From Phycisphaeraceae bacterium (lineage in GTDB: Bacteria; Planctomycetota; Phycisphaerae; Phycisphaerales; UBA1924): a stretch of 64,000 nucleotides of DNA. Shown piece after piece: positions 35,830-44,977 of this stretch (positions within the stretch are counted from its first letter, which is position 1; every line of letters starts with the position of its first letter). The DNA is taken from positions 372,001-436,000 of the forward strand of contig JACKHF010000002.1 of assembly GCA_020639155.1 (NCBI GenBank), given 5' to 3'. The notes beneath the pieces are model-generated. The model did no database searches, was not told the origin of the DNA, and was given only the letters and a program-made list of their open reading frames with translations. Position numbers and translations under genes: made by a program.

Positions 35830-35844
35830 TCTGATAATATCAGA
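35830..35844. promoter_or_regulatory. 15-bp palindrome upstream of paralogue F
   Basis: TCTGATA-A-TATCAGA is a perfect palindrome, followed at 35848-35860 by TCAGG-ATG-CCTGA. Both lie in the 195-bp gap between paralogues G and F, 130 to 160 bp before the F start. They could be an operator; a weak terminator for G is the alternative. Confidence 0.35.
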
Positions 35845-35895
35845 CGTTCAGGATGCCTGACGCAGAGTTAATTTTTCTCTTTTGACTGCAGCAAG

Positions 35896-38352
35896 CTATT
35901 GTGCCTCAGTGATTGTGTAGCGAACAACAACGTGAATGACCTTCAGGTTGGTTGTATCCCACGAGGTATTGGGAGACACAATGACGCTGTAGGAGTAGGT
36001 TTCGTTATCAACGAGAGCATTTGCGATAGTCAGGTCTGTATAGTTTGCAAGACCGCTTGCACCTGTGGAACTGACAGAGGCAAGCGTGTCATATGAGGAT
36101 CCATTAAACCTGCGCAGTGTGACGTCGAGATTATCTGTTACTCCAGAGTCGTTTATGCGAGCAACGAATCCTGTGACTGTTGCGCCATCGGGCAGCTGGA
36201 CGCTGGCTAACAGGTCTGTTGTTGCGGGGACCGCGTATGCACCATTGTTGTAGATGACTCTGTCGTTGTTGTCTGCTGGGACAAATGCACCTTCGCCAAT
36301 GTTCAATACACGGAGTTGTGGCTCGACAAAGCGGTATGAATCAGCGATCACGTTTCCGTCAACGTGCAGTTTCTCTGATGGTGCGTTCTCTCCAACACCG
36401 AGATCGCCGCTCACATAGGCATTGCCGACAAAGTATCCTGCGAAGCCATTGGCGCTGTCCGATCGACCATACACGCCGATGTTAAAACCAGTTGTGCTTG
36501 TTGCAATGCCAGCCACGCCTCGACCGGATGTGCTGGCAGAAGTGCCGTACACCCCGTTGGTGACGCCTGTTGAACTCTGTGCTTCGCCGTACAAACCGGT
36601 GCCGCTTGTGCTGTAGGCGAGTCCATATACCCCGTACGTTGATCCCGCGTTGTTGTTTGCAACACCTCTGACACCAGCTCCCTGATCGCTGTCAGCAGTT
36701 CCAAGAATGCCTGATGTTGTTCCATCAGTCGAGGTTGACTTCCCCTGCACACCGATTCCTGTGCTCGAATAGGCTTCACCATACACGCCTGATGTCAGTC
36801 CATTCAGGCTGGTTGCGCGCCCAAGGATTCCAAGGCCCGATGCGCTGGGTGTCGTACCAAGCACGCCGACTGCCTGCCCGGATGTCGCTGTTGATTGGCC
36901 GTAAACACCATAGCCTGTCGCGCTTGCTGACTTGCCAAATACACCAAAGTTCTGGCCTGATGAGGCGGTAACTTCGCCAAAGACACCTGTCCCTGTTGTT
37001 GAGAATGCCTCGCCTCGGACGCCGTATGTTGTGCCGGACATGCTCGAAGCGCGTCCGAAGACACCTCGTCCAGCGTTACTCTTCGCATGGCCAAATACGC
37101 CGTAGGTTTGTCCTGTGTTGGAAGTCGCATCACCGAACACACCCTGGCCCTCGTCGCTTGCACTGTGCCCGTACACACCGCGAGTGACACCGGTGAGCGA
37201 AGAAGCAGTTCCAAAGATTGCTCGTCCTTCAGAGCTTCGTGCGATGCCGAAGATACCTGTGGTGACTCCCGTCGTGCTGGACGTCTCGCCGTACACACCT
37301 TTCCCTGCGTTACTGCGTGAAACAAACAGGCCGCCGTAGGTTTCGCCGGTCTGGCTGAGAGCATCACCGAAAACTCCTCGACCTTCATCACCTTTGGCTG
37401 TCCCCCAGACACCAGCCCCTGAGCCTGTTGTACTTGACGAGAATCCAAAGATACCACGACCTTCGCTGCTCCGAGTGTGACCATATACGCCGTAGTTCAA
37501 GCCAGTTGTTGAGAGTGCGTCACCAAACACACCTCTTCCGGTTGGGCTGTTTGCAAATCCGAGAAGACCAGTTGTGGTCCCCGTCGATGCTGTTGCTGCT
37601 CCAAGCACCGCGACGCCGTTGTCGGCGCGGGCATTTGATCTGATACCCGTCCCGATCGGGGCTTCGACCTGGAATCTTCCCTGAGTGGGGTTGCTCAAGC
37701 CAATTCCCACCGGGCCATCGTTGTAGTAGATGATGTCACCATTCATCTGCCAATCACCAGCATCGGTCACGTTTTCGAGTAATATGCTGCCGGATTCAGG
37801 CAGGCTTGTTGATGCATTTGAAACTGTGCTCTGTGAATCTGCAGAGAAGGAATCGGGGCGAGATGAGTCATGCTCTTCGCTCTCACTCTGTCTGTCGGCG
37901 CCCTGTTGTTGCTGGTTCGCCTGCTGAACAACAAGACCAATTGGTGAGAGGAGCACCGGCTTGCGAGGCTGGAGCGCGGTATACGAGGTTGGAGCAGTAC
38001 CGCTTGTTGCTGTTTCGCGAACGCTGACCTGCAGGAACCGCACACCACCTGCAAGATGCTCGGTTGCGATCGGCAGATCGACAGCAACTCGACCGCTGAC
38101 GATTGATGCAGCGTTGACATGCAGCACATCGCCAAGCCGTTGTCCAGCAGTTGGAGCATCAAACAGTGCGAACTGCAGATCCACAGTCCCTGTCAGAGGT
38201 TTTCCCTCGAACATCAACTCGCCGTCATACGAGAGGAGCACAGTTGATGGTGACTGTGGTACAGCCTCACTCTGTGTCTGGGCATAGAGCGTGGTGGCAT
38301 TGAACACGCTGAGAGCCAACACACCAAACGTCGTGGCTGCTGTCAATCGCAT
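35896..38352 (-). CDS. Secreted fibre-like protein with about fifteen 26-residue repeats (paralogue G)
   Basis: The product has about 818 residues with a signal peptide ending TTLYA-QT. The array-type N-terminal domain (TVLLSYDGELMFEGKPLTG to LQPRKPVLLSPIGL) is followed by a Gln/Ser-rich linker and GPVGIGLSNP. About fifteen consecutive units of exactly 26 residues follow, with G-[RT]-G-V-[FY]-G at the start and Y-G-V-[YF]-G in the middle. LGVGENAPSEKLHV and an end domain like that of F close the protein (VVVRYTITEAQ). ATG 38352 is preferred to 38367 because GAGG lies 9 bases before it. The strict unit length suggests a regular beta-solenoid or trimeric stalk. It is divergent from nuoH. Confidence 0.72.
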   Translation of the reverse strand: MRLTAATTFGVLALSVFNATTLYAQTQSEAVPQSPSTVLLSYDGELMFEGKPLTGTVDLQFALFDAPTAGQRLGDVLHVNAASIVSGRVAVDLPIATEHLAGGVRFLQVSVRETATSGTAPTSYTALQPRKPVLLSPIGLVVQQANQQQQGADRQSESEEHDSSRPDSFSADSQSTVSNASTSLPESGSILLENVTDAGDWQMNGDIIYYNDGPVGIGLSNPTQGRFQVEAPIGTGIRSNARADNGVAVLGAATASTGTTTGLLGFANSPTGRGVFGDALSTTGLNYGVYGHTRSSEGRGIFGFSSSTTGSGAGVWGTAKGDEGRGVFGDALSQTGETYGGLFVSRSNAGKGVYGETSSTTGVTTGIFGIARSSEGRAIFGTASSLTGVTRGVYGHSASDEGQGVFGDATSNTGQTYGVFGHAKSNAGRGVFGRASSMSGTTYGVRGEAFSTTGTGVFGEVTASSGQNFGVFGKSASATGYGVYGQSTATSGQAVGVLGTTPSASGLGILGRATSLNGLTSGVYGEAYSSTGIGVQGKSTSTDGTTSGILGTADSDQGAGVRGVANNNAGSTYGVYGLAYSTSGTGLYGEAQSSTGVTNGVYGTSASTSGRGVAGIATSTTGFNIGVYGRSDSANGFAGYFVGNAYVSGDLGVGENAPSEKLHVDGNVIADSYRFVEPQLRVLNIGEGAFVPADNNDRVIYNNGAYAVPATTDLLASVQLPDGATVTGFVARINDSGVTDNLDVTLRRFNGSSYDTLASVSSTGASGLANYTDLTIANALVDNETYSYSVIVSPNTSWDTTNLKVIHVVVRYTITEAQ

Positions 38353-38550
38353 TGTGCTGTTCCTCATGGTTTGGATTACTCTCTCTATGGTGGGTGCGGT
38401 ACATCAGTTTTCAGTTTGCGCACCTCCTGCGCAAACAACCCGTGGACTGTCAACACCATATCGGCAGGTGGGGGTAAACTTCCGCCAGTAGGGCACTTTG
38501 AGGGCTGTCAGTCGCTTGCAGGACCGTCTTGCAGGCTCCTACACTGGGCC

Positions 38551-39846
38551 ATGCTCCCACAGCCCGAGTTTGTCACCGCACAACTGCTCGTGAATGTCGT
38601 CACCATTGCCGTGGTGATCCATGTCATTCTGGGGACGGTTGCCTACCTGATTTACCTCGAACGGAAGATCTCTGCGTACATCCAGGATCGCATTGGGCCG
38701 AACCGCGTGGGGCCGCTGGGATTGCTCCAACCGATTGCCGACGGGTTGAAGTTCATCCTCAAGGAGGACTACGCACCAACAAACGTGGACAAAGTGATGT
38801 TCACGCTCGCTCCGATGCTCTCGATCATCCCTGCGATGATTGGGTTTATTGTGATTCCCTGGGGCGGCACGTTTCTGATGCCGGACATCACACTGCCGAT
38901 TCTGAAGTGGCACATTGAGGGCGGGCTGGTCCAGGTCACTGGCGCGACGGTTGGTGTTGGTATCGTGTACCTGCTCTCGGTCGCCTCACTTGGCGTGTAT
39001 GGGATTACGCTTGGTGGTTGGGCGAGCAACAACAAGTACTCGTTTCTCGGAGGATTGCGCGCAACCGCGCAGATGCTTGCATACGAGATTCCGCTTGGCC
39101 TGAGTGTGCTGTGCGTTGTGCTGGTTGTTGGTAGTGTCATGCCAAATGAGATCATCCGCCAGCAGGTTGATGGGGGTTGGTTTGTGATTGCGCAGCCCCT
39201 GACAGCGATCTTGTTCTTTATCGCGATCCTCGCCGAAGCGAATCGCGCACCGTTTGATAACGCCGAAGCCGAGCAGGAACTCGTCGGTGGATACCATACC
39301 GAGTATTCCGCAATGCGCTTTGCGATGTTCTTCCTTGCGGAGTATTCGCACATTGTTACGTCGTGCGCGTTCTTTACGCTATTGTTCCTTGGCGGGTACC
39401 ACCTGCCGTTTATTCCGCAACTGGATCCAGCATCAACAGGTCTTCTGGCGGTCCTGATGAAGTTTGGTGTGTACTTCACGAAGGTGCTGCTGCTCATCTG
39501 CTTTGTCATGGTGATCCGCTGGACGATCCCGCGTTTCCGGTATGACCAGGTGATGGTGCTCGGCTGGCAGGGGCTGATTCCGATCGCGATGGTGCACTTT
39601 GTGCTCACATTCGTTTTCGCGTACCTGAATATGACATCTATGCTGCCGTTGCTGCTGCTCAATGTGGGCATGATGGCGCTCGTTGTATTTGTGCAGGGCT
39701 GGCTGCCCAAGCAGACAACGAACCGAAAGGTGCAGTTGTATGGCTCGCGTTACAGCTCTGTGCCGGGCACAGTGGTCGTGACAGCACCGACGGATCCAAC
39801 AGCTATTGAGGATCATCCGGTCCGCGGTCTTGCACCGAGTGCATGA
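38551..39846 (+). CDS. nuoH: NADH-quinone oxidoreductase subunit H
   Basis: This is a 431-residue membrane subunit of complex I at the quinone site. ERKISAYIQDRIGPNRVGPL and GLLQPIADGLKFILKED are the family's loop 1. EANRAPFDNAEAEQELVGG and YHTEYSAMRFAMFFLAEY form the acidic quinone-site loops. About eight to nine hydrophobic helices are visible. The start at 38551 matches relatives; the open frame upstream is not coding by similarity. No other nuo genes are in the window; the sirtuin gene follows after 3 bases. Confidence 0.95.
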   Translation: MLPQPEFVTAQLLVNVVTIAVVIHVILGTVAYLIYLERKISAYIQDRIGPNRVGPLGLLQPIADGLKFILKEDYAPTNVDKVMFTLAPMLSIIPAMIGFIVIPWGGTFLMPDITLPILKWHIEGGLVQVTGATVGVGIVYLLSVASLGVYGITLGGWASNNKYSFLGGLRATAQMLAYEIPLGLSVLCVVLVVGSVMPNEIIRQQVDGGWFVIAQPLTAILFFIAILAEANRAPFDNAEAEQELVGGYHTEYSAMRFAMFFLAEYSHIVTSCAFFTLLFLGGYHLPFIPQLDPASTGLLAVLMKFGVYFTKVLLLICFVMVIRWTIPRFRYDQVMVLGWQGLIPIAMVHFVLTFVFAYLNMTSMLPLLLLNVGMMALVVFVQGWLPKQTTNRKVQLYGSRYSSVPGTVVVTAPTDPTAIEDHPVRGLAPSA

Positions 39847-39849
39847 GTC

Positions 39850-40647
39850 GTGGATTCTTTTCAACGATCTATTGAAACCATTGCAAGGGCTGTTGCAGAT
39901 GCACGATGTGTCTGTGTGCTGACCGGTGCCGGCATCAGCGCGGAAAGCGGGCTCGCAACATTCCGTTCCGATGATACAACAGATGCGGATGATCCACAAG
40001 CGGCGTTATGGAGCCGGTTCTCGCCGATGGATCTTGCAACGGTGCGCGCGTTTGAGCGTGATCCGAAAACCGTGACAAGCTGGTATGAGTGGCGATTCTG
40101 CCGTGCTCGTGATGCGCAGCCAAATGCCGGACATGGTGCACTTGCGGAACTGCAGCAGCAACTTCAGAGCAACGGTCGGAGGTTTACGCTTCTGACGCAG
40201 AATGTCGACGGATTGCACCAGCGTGCTGGGAGTACAGATGTTGTCGAACTGCACGGCACAATCCACACGTGGCACTGCACAAAGACGGGGCATGCGGTGC
40301 CGCTGACAAGTCTGGATTTTTCAGAAAAGCCGATTCGATCACCTGCAGGCGGGTTGTACCGTCCCAGCATTGTGTGGTTTGGTGAGCAGTTGCCGGAGGA
40401 TGCAATATCACGTGCTGACGATGCTTCCGCAACATGCGATGTGTTCATATCGATCGGGACAAGTGCAACGGTGTATCCTGCAGCAGGGCTTGCGTCTGTT
40501 GCGAGAATGAACGGTGCAAAGGTGTTTGAAATTAATCTTGATGAAACGCCAATCAGCCGCGAAGTTGACATCACGGTTCGCGCAAAGTCCGGTCAGGCGC
40601 TTCCGATCATTGCCGAGCAGGTTTGCCGGTACATGAAAACCACATAA
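39850..40647 (+). CDS. cobB: Sir2-family NAD-dependent protein deacylase
   Basis: This is a 265-residue sirtuin with a GTG start. GAGISAESGLATFRS binds NAD, QNVDGLHQRAGS and the catalytic His in VELHGTIHTW are intact, and YRPSIVWFGEQLP follows. WYEWRFCRARDAQPNAGH contains the Y-x-x-R pair that marks class III desuccinylase-type sirtuins. The usual four-cysteine zinc site is degraded: only the first Cys (WHCTKTG) remains. It is likely co-transcribed with nuoH and the thioredoxin, which fits regulation of metabolism by deacylation, but this is inference. Confidence 0.9.
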   Translation: MDSFQRSIETIARAVADARCVCVLTGAGISAESGLATFRSDDTTDADDPQAALWSRFSPMDLATVRAFERDPKTVTSWYEWRFCRARDAQPNAGHGALAELQQQLQSNGRRFTLLTQNVDGLHQRAGSTDVVELHGTIHTWHCTKTGHAVPLTSLDFSEKPIRSPAGGLYRPSIVWFGEQLPEDAISRADDASATCDVFISIGTSATVYPAAGLASVARMNGAKVFEINLDETPISREVDITVRAKSGQALPIIAEQVCRYMKTT

Positions 40648-40727
40648 TCGATACAGTCTGATCCTGCACGATGCTTGATTCATTGGTTTTACGAAATATC
40701 TGTGCAAAAAATGCTGTTTGTAGAGTA

Positions 40728-41213
40728 ATGACCAACGCTTCCCCTGACTTTGCGAACGATCAGGTGAAACTGCATCGGTATTCGGGCATGTGGTTTCCAT
40801 TGCTCGTCGTTGCGGTGTTTATCGGTGTCCTCCTGTTTCGTTCTGGTGTCTTCGAGAACAACGAGAATGCGCACGGGATTCCGCCTGGGTTTGCGCACAA
40901 CATGACAGTGCGAGATGCGGCGATGGAATCGATGGAGCGCGGTGAGCCGCTGCTCGTGATGTTCTCAGCAAGCTGGTGTCCGCCTTGCAAGCGCATGAAA
41001 GCGGGCCCGCTTCGATCGCAGGAAGTGCAGGACTGGCTCGAGACCACTGGTGACGCGCTGTATGTCGATGTTGATCAGCAGGCGGACGAAGCCCGCGAGT
41101 GGGGCATCCGCGCAATGCCGACGTTTGTGCTACTCAACGGTGGGTATGAGGTTAAGCGCATTGAGGGTGGCATGGACGCGCGGCACCTGATCGACTGGCT
41201 GAACAGTTATTGA
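40728..41213 (+). CDS. Membrane-anchored thioredoxin-like protein
   Basis: The product has 161 residues. An N-terminal signal anchor (WFPLLVVAVFIGVLLFRSGVF, near 20-41) leads to a thioredoxin domain in the periplasm. The active site is intact: FSASWCPPCKRM. The cis-Pro region RAMPTFVLLNGG follows. It should reduce or oxidise disulfides of exported proteins, cytochromes or envelope enzymes. The start at 40728 gives a normal anchor; the frame is open 57 bases upstream. It is convergent with the DUF1501 gene. Confidence 0.88.
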   Translation: MTNASPDFANDQVKLHRYSGMWFPLLVVAVFIGVLLFRSGVFENNENAHGIPPGFAHNMTVRDAAMESMERGEPLLVMFSASWCPPCKRMKAGPLRSQEVQDWLETTGDALYVDVDQQADEAREWGIRAMPTFVLLNGGYEVKRIEGGMDARHLIDWLNSY

Positions 41214-41223
41214 TGTTGTGCAA

Positions 41224-42546
41224 TCACCCCTTCACGATCGTTGTTGATCTGAATCTGCCCTCGAGCACCACATTCGAATCTGCACTGAGCCAGTGTTCGA
41301 GCACGTCTGCGTACACGCTGCGGAAGTCGGTGTGGAACTTGAGATCGCCCTGGTCAAGATCAACGAGCGATGGATGTGTTCCGTATGCGCCGGGTTTGAC
41401 CATTGGTCCGAACATGAACATCGGAGCAGCCGTGCCGTGATCGGTGCCACCGGACGCATTCTGGCGTACACGTCTGCCGAACTCACTGAAGCACATGGTG
41501 AGCACACGTTCCGAGAGCCCGGACTTGATCAGGTCGGCATAGAACGTGCTCACAGCGTCAGAGAACTGCCTGAGCAGGTTCGCATGGTTCCCGTTTGCTC
41601 CGCCTTGGCCTGCATGGGTGTCAAACCCGCCGTGTGTCACGTAGTACACGCGCGTCGGGAGTCCTGCACGGATCATGGAACTGACCATTGCAAGCTGTCG
41701 CCCGATGTCTGTGCGAGGATATTGTGTTTCCGGCTGGCGCGCGACTGCTTTACGAATAAGGTCGCTTGATATCTGTGCATCGACCGCGGTACGCATCAGG
41801 AACGCAGCATTCGAGTGGTCCTCCACATCTTGCGTGCCGTGCCCAGCGTTGAGCGCTTCATATGGCATTTCGAGCGATTCATGCACATCCTTGCCGGTCC
41901 AGCGGAACAGATCGGGAGATTCGAATGCAATGGGTTTGAGCTTGCGCCCCTGCATGGCAAGTGGGGCGTCGCGACCGATTGCGATGCCGGGTTGTCCCTG
42001 CGCTGTGTGGGGTGATTCTGCGGTACCCGATTCGCCAGCGCCTGAGCCGACACATTCGGAATCGAAATACCTGCCCAGCCAGCCTGTTCCAGTACCCGAT
42101 GTGTCCGCGGTGTGCCAAATGTCCATCGATTTGAAGTGTGACCGATTGGGGTTTGGATACCCAACACCCTGCACGATGGAGCAGAGTCCTTCGTCGTAGA
42201 GGGACTTGATGCCGGTCATTGCTGGGTGCAGGCCAAGGTCATCGTTCTTTGCCAGCCTCAGTGCTGCATCGCGCGAGATACCGATACCAGGTCGAGCCTT
42301 GTAATAATCGTCCATTGCAAACGGCACCACGGTGTTCAGACCATCATTACCGCCTGAGAGTTGCAGCACAACTAACACGTGATCCTGATCAACTCCAGCC
42401 AGCGAACTGAGCGCAAGCGACGTCTGCGGGATGCGTGCAGCAGCAGCCTGAATGAACTGTGGCACAAAGAGTGACGCAGATGCGAGTGTCAGACTCTGCC
42501 CAAGCATCTGACGGCGGGTAAATTGCGGTCGTTCGTTCAGTTCCAT
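41224..42546 (-). CDS. DUF1501 family protein with twin-arginine signal
   Basis: The 440-residue product begins with a Tat-like signal (TRRQMLGQSLTLASASLFVP). VLQLSGGNDGLNTVVPFAMDDYYKARPG, LLRQFSDAVSTFYADLI and TMCFSEFGRRVRQNASGGTDHGTAAPMFMFGP are the hallmarks of DUF1501, a sulfatase-like (alkaline phosphatase superfamily) group of unknown role. The upstream gene is its usual partner DUF1800, with 43 bp between. GGAG precedes the start at 42546; the frame is open 72 bases further. Confidence 0.93.
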   Translation of the reverse strand: MELNERPQFTRRQMLGQSLTLASASLFVPQFIQAAAARIPQTSLALSSLAGVDQDHVLVVLQLSGGNDGLNTVVPFAMDDYYKARPGIGISRDAALRLAKNDDLGLHPAMTGIKSLYDEGLCSIVQGVGYPNPNRSHFKSMDIWHTADTSGTGTGWLGRYFDSECVGSGAGESGTAESPHTAQGQPGIAIGRDAPLAMQGRKLKPIAFESPDLFRWTGKDVHESLEMPYEALNAGHGTQDVEDHSNAAFLMRTAVDAQISSDLIRKAVARQPETQYPRTDIGRQLAMVSSMIRAGLPTRVYYVTHGGFDTHAGQGGANGNHANLLRQFSDAVSTFYADLIKSGLSERVLTMCFSEFGRRVRQNASGGTDHGTAAPMFMFGPMVKPGAYGTHPSLVDLDQGDLKFHTDFRSVYADVLEHWLSADSNVVLEGRFRSTTIVKG

Positions 42547-42589
42547 GGTTTGCTCCATACAGCACACGGGCGCGAGACACTGTACTTGA

Positions 42590-44113
42590 TTAACACAACT
42601 GGTACTCCGGCATCGCACTGATCAGCAGCAGAAGGGCTGTGACGATATCGGGTGTCACAGTTCCACCAGATTGCTTTGCGAGGGATTGCAGCGCGTCCTG
42701 CGCGTGTAATGGTGCCGAGCCGATAGTGAATCGCAGCAGATACTCGATGACACGGGAGACATCCTTGTCGCCGCCGGCGCTTGCGAGTTCTTCCAGCAGC
42801 GGCATCGGGTCAAACTTTTCTGTGCGTGCGGTTGGGTCGTATCCGCGCGTCGTTCTACCTGTCAGCAGGAAGCTGAGAATGTTCTGGCGCACGAACATGG
42901 TGGACGTGTTGATCCACGATCTTCCGCCGTCCCAACCTGCGACGCTTGGCGGATACATGATGTGCTGGCCCATGAGATCGAGCGCGTCGAGGAGGATGGA
43001 AAGATCACGGGTTGGTGTATTCATGGAGCGAACAGATCCAACGATGAGTTGCACCGGTGACTTGATCTGCTCATTCATCACAGCTGAGCTGTAGAAATGC
43101 TCGCTGAGGAATAACCGCTGAAGCACTGCCTTGATCTCGTACTTGCCCGAGAGCATGGAACTGCTGATCCGATTCAAATAGGTCTTTCCCTTTGCGGGTA
43201 TTTCTGAGGCATCCTCAGGCAGGTCGGCAACAAAGTAGCGGTAGAGTTTTCGTGTCATGAAGTCTGCGCAGGCACGCTTCTGCAGAATTGCAATGACGAA
43301 ATCGTCACCATCAAGTGTGCCTCTCTTTCCAAGGATGGTCTTTGAACCGTCATCATGATTCTCACGTCGAAAGACAAACTTGTCGTCCTCAAACGTGTAT
43401 CCTGTGAGTGCGCGAGCACCTTCCTTGATGTCATTTTCGTTGTAGTTACCAACGCCGAGACTGAACAGTTCCATCAGCTCTCGTGCGAGGTTCTCGTTTG
43501 GCCTGCCCTTACGCGAGTCGTTGTTATCGAGATACGCGATCATTGCAGGATCTCGGATGACAGCGAAGAGCAGATCGCCGAAGTTTCCCAGTGCATGCGA
43601 TCGGAACGTCTGGTTCTGCAGGAACATGTGATAGGAGTTCTCGATCGTGCGATAGCTTGTCGCGAAGTGCCCGTGCCAGAAGAGTGTCATTTTCTCTTCG
43701 AGTGGTCGTGGCGATTCAATCATGCGCGTTAACCACCACGTCTGGATCGCGCGGATCTGCGCTCGATCCCGTCGCTGGCGTGATTGCTGCTCAGCTCGAA
43801 TCCGAGCGAGTGTTGTTTCGTCACCAGCCCGACGTGCCCGAGTGACGATCTCCTGCTCCTCAGGATTCGGCGGACGCATGATGTCTTTGTCGAACAGATC
43901 TTCCTCAATGGGTTCGACAGATGTCTTTTCAAAGTTAATGAGAGTATCGACTGCTGCTTCAGGACCCATGGCGGCGAGCATGCTGATCTGGCGTGGTGAG
44001 CCGCCGAATCCTGCGCGGTTCAGCAGATGACGGGCCTGCATGTAGCCAAAGTCTTCCTTTGAGATCGTCTTCATCGACCCAAAGAAGGTGTCGTCCTGTG
44101 GTGGTTTTGCCAT
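42590..44113 (-). CDS. DUF1800 family protein
   Basis: This is a 507-residue member of a family abundant in Planctomycetota, always near DUF1501. HLLNRAGFGGSPRQISMLAA, MTLFWHGHFATSYRTIENSY, DPAMIAYLDNNDSRKGRPNE, NLARELMELFSLGVGNYNE, and VAGWDGGRSWINTSTM are the conserved blocks. The function is not known; a role in handling exported polymers has been suggested for the pair. There is no signal peptide. GAGG precedes the ATG. It is the first gene of the pair, divergent from rnhA. Confidence 0.93.
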   Translation of the reverse strand: MAKPPQDDTFFGSMKTISKEDFGYMQARHLLNRAGFGGSPRQISMLAAMGPEAAVDTLINFEKTSVEPIEEDLFDKDIMRPPNPEEQEIVTRARRAGDETTLARIRAEQQSRQRRDRAQIRAIQTWWLTRMIESPRPLEEKMTLFWHGHFATSYRTIENSYHMFLQNQTFRSHALGNFGDLLFAVIRDPAMIAYLDNNDSRKGRPNENLARELMELFSLGVGNYNENDIKEGARALTGYTFEDDKFVFRRENHDDGSKTILGKRGTLDGDDFVIAILQKRACADFMTRKLYRYFVADLPEDASEIPAKGKTYLNRISSSMLSGKYEIKAVLQRLFLSEHFYSSAVMNEQIKSPVQLIVGSVRSMNTPTRDLSILLDALDLMGQHIMYPPSVAGWDGGRSWINTSTMFVRQNILSFLLTGRTTRGYDPTARTEKFDPMPLLEELASAGGDKDVSRVIEYLLRFTIGSAPLHAQDALQSLAKQSGGTVTPDIVTALLLLISAMPEYQLC

Positions 44114-44257
44114 TGCTGCCTCGTCGTTTCGGTGATCAGCGGCGCATTTCAGGATCCAACGATGTACCGGAATGATTATTGCGATTCGTGCGGTGTCTGT
44201 TGCATATCCGCACGGTATTGCATGCCGGATCGAACTCCCCGATCTAGTATCGGCCTC

Positions 44258-44770
44258 ATGGCTTCTGATGAAACATCACCCAGCGAACACGATACAAACA
44301 CCCGATCACTGGCGTTGCCACACGTGCTGCTCTACACGGATGGGGCGTGCTCTGGGAATCCTGGTCCAGGGGGATGGGCGTTTGTGCTTCAGCACCCGGC
44401 ATCCGGCAAAGAGATCGAGGGTGCTGGAGCAGAACTTGAAACGACAAACAACCGCATGGAGTTGCAGGCTGTGATTGAGGGGTTGCAGCAACTGAAGATT
44501 CCGTCAGAGGTTGATCTGTATTCGGACTCTCAATATGTGCTCAAGGGTCTTGAGGAGTGGATGGCGAACTGGAAGAAACGCGGCTGGCGGACTTCTTCAA
44601 AGCAACCTGTCAAGAACAAGGATTTGTGGGAGCGACTCGACACACTCAAGTCGACGCATCTCATTCGATTCCATTGGATCAAGGGCCACAACGAGCATCC
44701 TGAAAACGAACGGTGTGACGCAATGGCAGTGCAGGCCCGAGAACGCCTCGTCGAAGAACACAACCTCTAA
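44258..44770 (+). CDS. rnhA: Ribonuclease HI
   Basis: This is a 170-residue enzyme that cleaves RNA in RNA-DNA hybrids. All four acidic residues are visible: Asp in LYTDGACSGNPGPGGWA, Glu in NNRMELQAVIEG, Asp in VDLYSDSQYVLKG and Asp in ENERCDAMAVQ. The KKRGWRTSSKQPVKNKDLWE basic region is also typical. A polar tail of about 22 residues precedes the domain. The ATG at 44258 is the sensible start; the frame extends upstream without an RBS. Confidence 0.95.
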   Translation: MASDETSPSEHDTNTRSLALPHVLLYTDGACSGNPGPGGWAFVLQHPASGKEIEGAGAELETTNNRMELQAVIEGLQQLKIPSEVDLYSDSQYVLKGLEEWMANWKKRGWRTSSKQPVKNKDLWERLDTLKSTHLIRFHWIKGHNEHPENERCDAMAVQARERLVEEHNL

Positions 44771-44977
44771 CGTTCCTTGTTCTCGGCCCAGAACATCCTG
44801 TGTGTATGTTCTCGGGGCTTCAGATGCGCACAGGTCGTGTTATTGCAGTATTCAACGGCAAACCCGGCTTAACCCTCCCGTCCTTGGGGTCGATACCGAT
44901 ATTGAGCGCGCAGATGTGTGGTAGTCGCAACGGAGCGATCATCACATGCTGCCTCACACCGGACCCGGAGATGCAAC

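Noticed and set aside
34400..37700. CRISPR-like periodicity
   Set aside because: The 78-bp periodicity lies inside reading frames as 26-codon repeats and there are no spacers or cas genes.
38371..38550. 60-codon N-terminal extension of nuoH
   Set aside because: The extension is not like NuoH and overlaps the divergent promoter region; the ATG at 38551 matches the family's length.
44790..44812. AGAACAT/ATGTTCT inverted repeat before pilT as a LexA or operator site
   Set aside because: The spacing (9 bases between arms) fits no SOS box I know, and pilT is not an expected member of that regulon.
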